Origin: Undaria pinnatifida
Lineage: Eukaryota > Sar > Phaeophyceae > Laminariales > Alariaceae
Direction of reading: 5' to 3'
DNA: 64,000 nucleotides
NCBI GenBank assembly: GCA_012845835.1
Contig: JABAKD010000018.1
Span: 434,001 to 498,000 of the forward strand
The translations under genes and the position numbers were made by a program. Below, in pieces: positions 32,336 to 43,500 of the stretch (positions are counted from its first letter, which is position 1; each line of letters opens with the position of its first letter). The notes below the pieces were generated by a model. That model searched no databases, had not been told where the DNA came from, and saw only the letters and a list, made by a program, of their open reading frames with translations.

Positions 32336-33505
32336 CTACACTGTAGTTGTAAGGGGAGTCGCCGACCTATATCCTCAATGAGGACACACAACTCGTAATA
32401 CGCGCGATCGGAGTATCACACACAGCTTGCAAAGATGAGTTTCGACGAAATCTTCGATCTCACAGCTGGAGTGTATTTTCATTTTTTACTATATATTTTG
32501 AAGCTGCTTGCTGGCACTTGTATTGTACTATGTGGGTAAAAAAAATGGAAGGGTCCTATTCTTTTATTAACAAACGCTTTTCTCCACTGCGATACAATGA
32601 TCGGTGTTAGTATTTTTACTTCAGACAGGTAGGTGGGGAATTTTGAAGTAATCTAACATCATATATATTATATGATTTTGTTATTATATGTGACCTAAAC
32701 CTCTCGAAAACCCTTCCCACCCCCCCCCCCCCCCTCCCCCGCCTTTTTTTTTTTTTTCTTCTTTTTTCTTGTTCCCATCGTTTCCTCCTGAATAAACGCC
32801 CCACTTACTATCGAAATCCGCCAGAGTAATAAACACTTCCACGCCCTGGATATCGCCTCGTTATCGTTTCAGAGCCGTCCATGCCGCTGCTGCAATTCCC
32901 ACCCACCCCCGTCCCCAACGCCCCCTTCTTCACCGAACACCTGCACCATCGCCTAGACCTAGCACCCCGCGTATAGCCAACTCCTACATTTATGCGACCT
33001 AAAGCCCTCCCCCCCCCGCCCCCGCCCCCCCCCCCCCCCCCCACATTCCCCCTCCCCCACAAGAAATATTTAGAGTTTCCACGCACAAATAGACCTGCCC
33101 CACCCGTGCCCTTCCCCCCTTACCCCCCCTCCCGCCCCCCTTTTGATCAAAACCAGGCCCCCACGTCCTTAAAAACTCCGCCCTCCCCTCACCGGATATT
33201 CGACTTACAGGATTCACTTGATAAACTGATGCATTTCCTTCCACAGCTGTCAGATTTTGTCCCCCTCAGAAACAGGTTTTTTTATAGTTTCCGCGCACAG
33301 ACTGCCTAACATCACCCTGTTGACCCTGGTAGCTACACTGCTTGTAGTTGCAAGGGGAGTCGCCGACCTATATCCTTGAATTTGGAAACACAACCCGTAA
33401 TACGCGCGATCGGAGTATCACACACAGCTTGCAAAGATAGATGAGTTTCGACAAAATATTCGATCTCACAGCTAGCTGGAGTGTATTTTAATTTTTATAA
33501 TAAAT
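32336..33505 (+). repeat. R1 repeat with direct terminal copies
   Basis: The terminal segment GATAGCTACACTGTAGTTGT...CTGGAGTGTATTTT is present at 32336-32484 and again at 33330-33490 in the same orientation. Between them lies the full R1 body starting ATGTGACCTAAACCTCTCG at 32687. Contains an 18-base C run at 33025-33042. This is the clearest example of R1 as a body flanked by direct repeats of about 150 bp. Confidence 0.8.
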
Positions 33506-34316
33506 GTATTTCTGTACGGATGGATGGCTTGGTAACGGTTGTTGGTACTCATGGTTAAGTGCGTATTATCCATCAAAACCACCAGTCAGTGTGTATGTTC
33601 TGATGCGTCATTGAGAGAGACAAGCTCTATGGGTACGAACGATTAATAACACTATTAATAGACGGAGATACCGGGTACTACACATTGCACATACAGCGAG
33701 GTGATTCGGGCGTGCAATTAACCGCGTTGAGAACGTGGAAAAAACAAGATATTCAAGCCAGCAAGCCAGACGAGTTGTGAAGTGAAAAAGAAGGTACAGA
33801 GTAGTCCCTGGTGCCGGGCTGCCGGTCTACGCAGAGAGATGCGCGGGCCAACGCTCAGCAAGATCAAGATTCGGATGGAACGTGCTATGACGAACGGCGG
33901 TACATACTTGGTATCATATGTTAATTTGTTTCCACTCGAATTTCCATCTTGACTCTCTACAAGTTGTGCGCAGTTTGAAGACGCGTAGTCTAGTGAACGC
34001 ACCAAGCTCGGGCTGATTGACTAGTATGTCACAGGAGATGATGCCAACCCATCAAGGAACCCAAGGAGTCTTACTACGCATGGGGAAGCATCAACATATG
34101 CGAGCACTGAACCGAGCTGAACAAGGGGCCACCACGCTGTGTACCCCTGGAAATACAAAGTTCTCCGCTTCTTGTACAGCGGCCCAGGTTTATATGAACT
34201 CCCAACGTCCCATTTAGAAAATGCCCCCAGCGTTGTTCTTGCTTGTTCACCAGGTTGGATACTTCTCTGCGAGGGCGAACTAAGCCACGCACTCTGCTCT
34301 GCGCCACGAGGGGCCC
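33506..34316. other. Putative 5' flank of the tyrosinase-like gene
   Basis: No repeat family recognised and no supported gene. A 210-codon minus-strand frame (34021-34653) overlaps the proposed first exon; it lacks any motif and has Ser/Gln/Pro-rich composition, so it is treated as a shadow. Confidence 0.35.
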
Positions 34317-34512
34317 ATGACCATGGAAAGACGTGGTGCTGGGCGGCATTCAAATGTGTCTGCTGCTGCTGTGTCAGTGTTGCTCGTCTCGATCCAGTGT
34401 GCAACTGCCCGAGCTGACCCCACAGGGACTCTTTTTTTGAACACAGGCACTCCCAGGGCGATGGGAGCAGGGCCGACAGTCGAGGTGTACCCAGCTGGTG
34501 GGGCACACAAAG
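34317..34512 (+). CDS. Proposed first exon with signal peptide
   Basis: ATG at 34317. The frame starts with a basic stretch (MERRGAGRH), a hydrophobic core (VSAAAVSVLLVSIQC) and an A-x-A type cleavage site (ATARA before DP), a textbook secretory signal. It ends at a good donor (AAAG before GTAAGC, 34513) in phase 1. That phase fits an acceptor at 38407 (TTCTCAG) whose first two bases complete the codon. It is linked to the tyrosinase exons by phase and logic only; no transcript evidence is available. Confidence 0.45.
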
Positions 34513-37500
34513 GTAAGCAGGTCTCGGGGCGTTCGCCCTCTTGCGGTGTGCTGTTTTGCACGATTTATTCCTGATCATAGGCTGTGTACTTCCGCTGCTG
34601 TGTACTGCCGTGTACTTGTAACTTCGAAAAGTCTTGATGGCCTGCCTCTCCAAAACCGAAAACCAGATCTCGGTTTAGCACATTTCCAACTCCTAAATGT
34701 TTTTTATATTTTGTTATACGTTCAAGTGTTTTGTCCTCACTTCGGGACTGCAGTGCTAAAATGATTTTTAAGTACGAATAATTGCGAAAAACAAGCGCCG
34801 TTCGTATTTCGTACATGTATCCGTATGATATCCGTAATCATGCGTGCACAAGGTGTTTGCGGCCGATGCCGCCCGCTCAACGAAGCGAGCCCAATGCCTT
34901 CGTACCCTGGTACCGTGCCTTGTAGCTCACCTACTTCTGCTGTAGTACCAGTATCAAGTACTACTGCTGTACGTAGCATGTAGCATACCTGCCACCAGTA
35001 TCAAGTGTTACTGCTGTATCAGCACCAGGAGCGATTGCTTTGACAAGGAGGGGGCAGAAGGACAGCTGTCAGAGAGAAGATGAATGTCTTCGCAACACCT
35101 CGTGGGAAGCAAGCAGAAGCCAGCAAAATTCCTAAAATACGAAAACCCCATCTTAAGCAGGCAAAAAAAGCAGGGTGGTGTTCGGTAATCTATCCGTCGT
35201 TGTTTTCACCGCCCCGTCTGACGGTCCCAGTATTCCGCCGTCTACCGGCATGTTCCCGTGTTACCGTCTAACGCCAAGGGCGTTACCGACGAAAAATGAA
35301 AAACCGTCTACCGTCAAGAAACTACCGTCACATTTATTGCCGTCAGACGGAATTACCGTTAGATTTATGTTTAACCGTTTACCGGCAACTAAATACCGGC
35401 AACTGTAGATACCGCCAAGAGAGTACCGCCAACACTAGATACCGCCCAAAACGCACCGTCAGTAGTTTGTTGTACTGGATGCCGCGCGACATGTGGCGGA
35501 TGTTTTTTTTTTCTTATATTTTTTTGGTCAGAAGGTTCCACTGGTTCCCTTTCGGGAGAACCTTGTATGCGTGTGTAGACGTGTGGACAGGGAGCGTCGC
35601 GCACCTGCCACCACTCGCACACCACATCACGCCCAGCGTGGTCAGCAGAAGTATGAGCGTGCGGACAGTAAGTTGTATTGGGGGTGGGTCTGCTGCCACT
35701 ACAAGTGAGGACAAGTGAAGAGGCTAGGCCTGCTGCTTCGTCAGTCCCGTCTGCTGCTTCGCCAGACCCTAAGAAAAGAGAAGTAGCTTGCCCGCTTGTT
35801 GTGTAGGCGCCTTTTTTTTGTTCTGCTGGTGGTTGTTGTTTGCATGAGACTGCTCAACCCAGATGTGAGGAAAAGAGAAGTAGTTTATTGCCCGCTTGTG
35901 TAGGGACTTTTTTTTCTGTTTTTCCAGTGGTTGTTGTTTGCATGAGACTGCTCAATCCCGATGTGAAGAAAAGAGAAGTAGCTCGCCCACCTGTGAGGCA
36001 CGCACGTATCCAACAGCAATAGCCAAATACCGGCATTTCTCGTGTTGCCGTTTACCGCCAAGGGTTACCGCCGAAAAACGAAATACCGTCTACCGTCAAG
36101 AACTTACCGTCGTGTTGCATTACCGCCGAAATATTACCGGCATGTTTTAGGTTTACCGTTTCCGTCAAGGCAGTTACCGTCAGATATCGAAATACCGTCA
36201 ACCTTCGAAAAATTACCGTCGTGTCCTATTACCACCGACGTAGTTACCGGCACATTTTGGTTTTACCGTTTCCGTCAAGGCAGTTACCGTCAAATAACGA
36301 AATGCCGACTACCGGCAGCAAAACTACCGGAAAATGGCAGTACCGCCCCGTCTGAGACCGCCTAAAATATCGTTACCGAACACCACCCCGAAAAAAAGGA
36401 GTTACCTTGTACTTTTCACGAAAAACACAACATATCGCGTTTGTTTGCTCGGACTCCGACGTTTCGCTGCACAACCTCCACCTTCTTTAAGAAAGAAAAG
36501 TTTGAAATTCGTCAGCTGTGAGTTGGATCAAATGGGTCGAAACTCACCGTTGTACGCTGTGGGGCACTTCGGTCGCGCGTTTTTACTCTTTGAAGATGTG
36601 TGAGTCTCCTGCATTTTGTCGGCGGTGATTGCCGTCCATAATCGTTCTGCCTACTCATACTATGTAACTCGTATGGAGAGCTACAAGAGCTGAACCTAGT
36701 ATACCTATCTGTTTTCCCACATATGATTTCCCCCTGACCTATGCATGTACGCTATGCCGTTGCTTCCTAGAGGTCAGGTCGTTCCTAGCGATCTGAAAAC
36801 AGTCACTATTTCGTAGGGCTGGGCACTGGCTAACTAAGTCAGTATCGATCATGCTGTGGTAAAAACCAATCAGTGCACTGAACTGCAGCAGTGTACTGGC
36901 CGAGCGAAGCGAGTAACGTCGAGCGAAGCGGGACTGCCGAGCGTAGCGCGACCAATAGACCCCCCCCCGGCTGGTGAGAGTGGGGTGCTGGAGGCGCCGC
37001 CGGAGCGCTCAAAAGTACGCATTTTCGCTTCATTTCCCATCACAATCGGGGCTCAAAAACTGTATTGGCCGGACGGGGGTGGTTGCGGTCATGTACACAG
37101 AAAAAATAAAGAAAAAACCAAGAAATATATATGCAACGTGTAGCGATGATGTGACGTTCTTCATGTTGGTGTTCGCGCAAGTGCATTATAAGTCGTTCTC
37201 ACGTATCATACTTTAACTGATATTTTATATTTACTGTTATTCCATCGCTCCTACCCTTCAAGTCTTAGGGCACCGAGTACTAGGCTCTCACCAGCAAACT
37301 CAACACAGGAACGCACAGACAATAAAAAATCCCCAAAAAAATGAAGAACAAAGAAAAAAACGAATGAACGCTTCTCGTACAGGTAACCGGTATCAGGTAT
37401 CAGGTACTCAGCGCAGGGGAAAATCCTAACATGAACAAATGGAAGAAAGGAACGCGTGAAAAATCTCAACAACCGGGGTGGCGGAGATGTTTTGGCGTAC

Positions 37501-40500
37501 AAACAGGGAAACAGGCGAAAGGAAGAAACGCGTGAAAAGGAGCCGGGGGGGTGGCGGATATCTTTCAGCCAACACGCAAAAAAACTATTGCCCAAAATTT
37601 TTCGAGTGAACAACAAAGAAAGAGGGAAAGAACACAGAGCTGACAAAAGACAACATAGTAAACATAGACGAGCAGCTAAAGGATACGCCGCAACTCCGTA
37701 TTACAAACCAGGTATCTGCAACAACAAAAATACACGACAGTCCTTAAAAACGAGGAGTACAACACTTAAAGAGGGAGGAAGAGAGGGTTTGAAGGGGGGG
37801 TTGGGGGAGAGCCGGACAAGTACTGTAACTCATTCGCCAGCATTGGATGGGTTTCCGTACTATAACATGGCGTGTTTATTGGACGTGTCAAATACTAAAT
37901 ACTATTAATAGCGAATATACTGGCCGGGTCAATCAGTCGATTAGTACTGCCAGTAGACTACTACGTCCAGTGCACACTGAGCCAGTGCCCAGCCTTACCA
38001 TTTCATGACGAAAAGTGGATTCGTGACGTCACCACATCTTTTTACCATCTTTGTCGGGAATTGTTTGTGGCTATTCTTGTCGCGTTGTGTTTGTCACGCA
38101 TTGAGCGCTATCTCGAGGGACTTTGTTTTTTCTACAGCCGTCCACTTTTTCGGCTCGTGGCGAAAAAAAAAACGAATAACACGATTTCGCCAAAACGTGT
38201 CCCGTTCTTGTGCTGTCGCTATTCGTGACAGATGATCGCGTTTATTGTTTGTTATATACCTTACCCTTACCCGGCCCCCATTGCCGCCACCGCCAACGCC
38301 GCCACCACCAAACCCGACGCCACCGCCACCGCCACCGCACCCACCGGCACCTACACCGCGGCAACAAGATGGAGATCCGCTTGGGAAGGACTCACCGTGG
38401 TTCTCAGGGTCGTCGAGCAAGGACGGTCCTGGCGATGTGTCTCTGGGGCTGGCGGTGAGCAGCGAATACAAGGCCATTACCGGCTCTCCCTGGCCTAACA
38501 TTGTCGAGCCGTACCGCAAGACGACTCTTACCGCCATCTCGCAGCTTGGTGATCCTGAAAGGGACTTCTACACGTGGTCGTTTGAGGATGGCACCACCTT
38601 AGAAGGAAGGTGAGACGCTCGCTACGGTAGGTGTAGTGACGCGTGCGACGGTAGAGGCACTGTACCTCTATTCATCGAGAACTTTTTTTCCTTAATGACG
38701 GGGCTCCTTAACCCCGAAATCCCACCCTATACTAAATTCAAGTAAAATTGTCCGCAAGAAGGGTTTCCAGTAGTGAAGGCGTTAACCCAAAACCTTCAGA
38801 ATATAATTATTGTTTCCTAAATCTGAAATATTTTCACACCTGGGTCATGGGTTTGGTTATCCGGTTGCTCTGTCGCTTTGCTCAAACTACGGATTTGTGT
38901 GGGGTATAGAGCTGCTGGAGTGTAAAGCGTAGGAAACAAAACGGTGCACCTTTCAATCGCATCATGGTGCCTAGCGCTGTGTTTGCCGAAACGACTCGGG
39001 TTTAACGTGGGGCACCTCAACTGAAGAGCTGATCAGTAAACTGGATACCCGCTTTAAGAGCGCCTCGTGACAAGCGGTAGCAAACGCCCTTAACTACACG
39101 TTGCTCTTATCTGTAGTGGGAAATGTGCATAGCTTTTAGGATAGGCGTGACATGCCGATTTGACCGCTCTCAAGTCCCGAACGCTCTTTTCCGGGGCGCT
39201 CTTAACCCCGTGTAGAGCCCTTAATCCCTCCCTATACTAAATTCAAGCAGTTTTTTCCCCAGAAAGGGTTTCCAGTAGCGAAGGCGGTAAATCGGGGTAC
39301 CCACAGTAGCACTGTTTATGCGAGAACGGTTCGAAATGACGTTGGCCTCCTCAACTGAACAACTATACAGTACCAGATCGACGTTTTGGATGGGTGGAAA
39401 TATCAGTTTCGTGTGCAGAACACACAACAGTAGTATAGACCTGTCATTAGCGGAGGGTTTGAGAGAACCCTCGATAGTTTCTACCGTCGAGAGACGCGAT
39501 ATCGGCTGACTATGTTCAGTTCTTCATGCCGTAGTGATCCCTCTACAGTGCCGTTGTGTGCACTATAGATGGAAATACCAGCACTGTGGCGACAACCGGC
39601 ACTGCTCCGCAACGCTGCCGCTACTTGTAATTTCCCATCTGTGCCAAGCGATATCAAAGGCACTATATCGGGCAACCGGCTCTACTCAACCCGCTCTATT
39701 GAGTCACCTATACTGTCCATGCGTATTCGTGTAAACCAGGGCTTTCCGCGGGTGGGATTACTTCTCGCGGGTCGGTTCGGGTCAGAGTGACCCGACCCAA
39801 TCGGTGATGTTTCAAACCCTGGCGTCCCGACCCAACCCCACCCGACCCCACCCGATCCGACCCGACCAGACCCGACCCGATCCGTGAGATTCCAAACACC
39901 TTCCGAAAACGCCTGGCGAGACTTTAAACCTCCTCACCCGTGAAAAACCCTGGTTGTAGCGTAGCTGGTAGGCGGTAGGATTGTTTAACTAGCTTAGGGC
40001 ACATTTGACACCACAGCGGATTATTGGGTGGGTGGCGCTGCTCCTCGCGCCAGGAGCTTCAGAATTCCTGGGCTCACCGCTATCGCAGCATTCATATGTT
40101 GTGCGCACACAGGTGTGGGCGTGATGGTCGGCGTGTGTGACTGCTAGTGAATACGCCATGTAGATCGTATGCTACCTCTACTCCCTTCCCCGGGAAGCTC
40201 CTCTCCTGGCACCAGCCCCAGGTCGTTCTTGCCCCAACCCAGTCACTCTGCCCCCCTAGCCCCTAGCCCCCCCTCCCCGCTCCGGTAGTGTACGCGAGCA
40301 TTTTTTCTTATTATATGAAATAAAGAGTGAAAACCGAGAAATCTCTGGGTTAGAGTTAGGGTTAGGGTTAGGGTTAGTGCTACTGCTGGGACTGTTGCCT
40401 GCTCGCACTCCGATGCGACTGCTTGCTACTAGGCTAGCCAGCTAGGTCGGGAAGATTCCACAACACCTCCGCAAGGGCGTGGCGCAATTGCAGTTCCAGA

Positions 40501-43500
40501 CTTGTATTCTAATTTCTATGTAGTTTTTTTAATTATTGGTGTAGGCAGTCCCCCCGCTCGCGACATCCGTTATTTCCTACTACCCCGCCTCCGTCCACTT
40601 CAGCCCCTCACCTCTACCCACTCCACCCTTTCCCCTTCCCCCGCCTCCTTTTTTCCATATTTTTGCTAACCCCTGTTTCCCCCTTACACACGTTACTTAT
40701 TTACCCCCACCGCCCCTGCCCCCCCAACCGCGATCCACGTATTTATCCCCACCGCCCCTGCCCCCCTAACCGCGATCCTCCCGTCGCCCCCTCCCCACCC
40801 ACTGCCACCCCCCCCTAGTCACCAATCGCTGCTACCTCCCCTCCGCTTCACCTCCTTACCCCTCCCGCGCTCCACACGCCCACTTGCCGGTTAGTTTTCT
40901 TGTACTTTTGTCAGAATGCGCGTAGTCAGGCTCTATCAAGAGTCCTAACTCGAGAGACCCCCTCCCACCCCCCCCTCCCCCCCCAAACACCCTTCCATTC
41001 CCATTCTACGCTACCCCACCCGGCCCGGGCTCCTGAGTCTCCCTTACCTTTCCATCTTGTCGCCCCCTCCCCCAACCCTTCCCCTAACCTTGATCTTTTT
41101 CACCTACAACCTCACCTCCCCCACGCTCTCCTTGCCAAACCTCCATCCCAATTCTTACCTACCCCCCCCCCCCGTCTGACCCCATATGCTCTGCATGCTC
41201 CATACCCCCGACCCCCATACCCCCCCCATCCCAACCCCACTCTGCCCCTCCCATATCCGCCACCCCACCTTTCCTGACCGTATCTATCCTTCGCTTGTGT
41301 CACCCACCGCCCCACCTACCCCGCCCTCTCCGTACCGCGCCCCACAATCGTTGCCCTCCTAACCCATCCACCGCCATCCCCCTCGGTTATTTCACCAGAC
41401 ATAACCACCCTACCTCCTATGCCCCCCCCCCCCTTAACACTACGAGTCGCCGAGTATCCCACGGTCCTTCGCGCTTGGTAGAAGCGTATCTTCTTGCTTT
41501 GTGAGAGCCGGACGTGCTCCGTCCACGACGTTATGGGGATGCGAGGGTCTTTGCTCCTAAGGACCACGGCCATGCGTGGTGTGACTATACCCCCCACCCC
41601 CCCACTCGCCCACCCACCCGCTCTCCCCCACGCAATTCGGCAACTCATCACGCGGTGTGTACAGGCACGTAGCGCATATATTCACGACGATCCACTCCAC
41701 TCCACCCCACCCCACCGCGCCCATCCGTACCCGACCCAGCCCGACCCGACTCCTGCCCCAACCCTTCCCCGCTTTGCCCCGCTACTCTGACCCCCCACCG
41801 TATCGATTTCATACCCCACCCCACCCCACCCTACCCCGTCGAACCCCTCATATGCTACCTGAGCCCAGCGCCTCATATGCGAGGGTCTATGCTCCTGAGG
41901 ACCACCGCCATGCATGCTGTGATTATCCTCTCACCCACCCATCCGCTCACCCCTCCGCCAATCGTCGATTTACCGCCCGGTGTGTACAGGCACGTGGAGC
42001 ATATGTTCACTACTGTTGGTCGGCAGCAGGTCACTCTATCACAGTCGTTCGCATCTACCGGAGAAACGTACACCACGGAGGCAACCATCATGGTCAAGGT
42101 GCGAGGCACTTGAAAAATCGAATATTCTCGTACAAGATGCGCCAGTAGTATTGAAACGCGTACAGAACAGGCCTCTTGTTATACATGGTACGGCACAGCG
42201 GTGCAATATTTTGTTTTTTGGAGTGTCCTCACTTGGACTTCTGTACCTCTCAGCCGAAACCAGATTTCGAGTAAACTTAAAATGCAAACCGGTGAACTAG
42301 CCTATGGCCTAGATGTACCGACGAAAAAAAACGGGGGAAAAAAAGGCGTTTCCGATGATTTTCGGTTAGGGAGCCACATCTTTCTCAGTTTTTTTTTTTG
42401 CCGAACAATGCTAACTCTATCGTAGCACGCGTCTTGTGTTACCAGTTTTCTTTTTGTTGCCGAACAGTATCAAGTCTATCGTAGCACGCGTCTTGTGGTG
42501 TGGCTCTCGTGCGGTTCCAATGTTATGAAATAGTATAGAACGGGTAACATATTTTGTGGCCCTTGTGTGGTTCCAGTATTAAGATGTACTTGGTAGTATA
42601 GAAGACGCGAAACATTGTGCCACCCGCTTGTGGTTCCAAATTTAGGATACATGGTAGAGAATGCGGAACATGGTGTGGAACACGGATTATTGTGCAACCG
42701 GCCTGTGGGTCCAGTGTTACACTGGAGCCGCCTATGCTAGACATTATGCTGTTTGTCGCGAAGCGAAACGTGTGATATTGGGGCCACCATCATGGTCAAC
42801 GCGCGAGGCCTGGAGAAAGCGAATTATTCGTATGGAGAACAGTATGGCCGGCGCTTGGTTCCATTATTAAGATGTAGTGTACAAAATATTATTGATTGCA
42901 TGGCCCGTGTGCGGATGCCATGGTTGGACTATTAAGTTAGCTCTACAGTTAAAATAAACGCGAAATAACGCCAATGAAAAAACAAGAATATGGCATATCT
43001 ATACCAAGATAAGAGGTGCACCATTTTTTTTCATGAAGCTACTCATTTAAGAAGCTCTGCGGTCCCCCCAAAAACTGATTTTGAGGTCAAACAAAGGTCA
43101 TTTTGTGGTAAAAAAAACCCATGGCCTGTGTATACAAGAAAAAAGTCGTAGTGCAAAAACAAGAATGAAAGAAATTCCGACGGCTTTGGGTTAAGGAGTC
43201 CCGTCGAAATCCAGAAAAATATTTTAGCAGAGAGAAGTGCATCCTCTATCGTAGCGCGCGTGAAATACATATGGGAGGGTCGAAAAATAGCAAGTTTTCA
43301 CCTTCCAGAGAGACGATATGGCGCGGCCCGCATGTTATTCCACCGTTACTGCCGCCGCCTGTGAGGGGCCTGCTGTGAGCCTACAAGCGAAACGCGGAAG
43401 GCAAGGTTCAGGCCGCCGTCATGGTTGAAGTGTGAGGCGTGTGGAAAAAAAAAGTTCTTGTTAGGTGTAAGCGTAACGTATGACGTGTGACGTGTGACAT

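Larger units (their letters stand above)
34513..38407 (+). other. Intron 1 (proposed), repeat-filled
   Basis: Holds ACCG-word minisatellites (35205-35470, 36010-36362), a 98-bp tandem repeat (35770-36000), an R1 reverse fragment (36485-36590), GAGCGAAGCG repeats (36900-36950) and an A-rich stretch near 37300-37900. The 150-codon frame at 37456-37908 is Lys/Arg-rich, low complexity, and contains a 79-bp tandem repeat, so it is not called. Confidence 0.4.
38610..41989 (+). other. Intron 2 of the tyrosinase-like gene
   Basis: Contains an M1 copy (38639-38967), the CCCTATACTAAATTCAAGTA repeat (38724 and 39231), a GGCACTATT fragment (39540-39700), CCCGA-word repeats (39786-39890), a short telomere-like tract (40350-40377), and a 1.3-kb C-rich region (40540-41860) that ends in a duplicated segment before the acceptor. 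Confidence 0.6.

Noticed and set aside
34021-34653. 210-codon minus-strand frame
   Set aside because: No domain, biased composition, and it lies opposite a plus-strand frame with a strong signal peptide and donor.
37456-37908. 150-codon Lys/Arg-rich frame
   Set aside because: A-rich low complexity, an internal 79-bp duplication, and it lies within the proposed intron 1.
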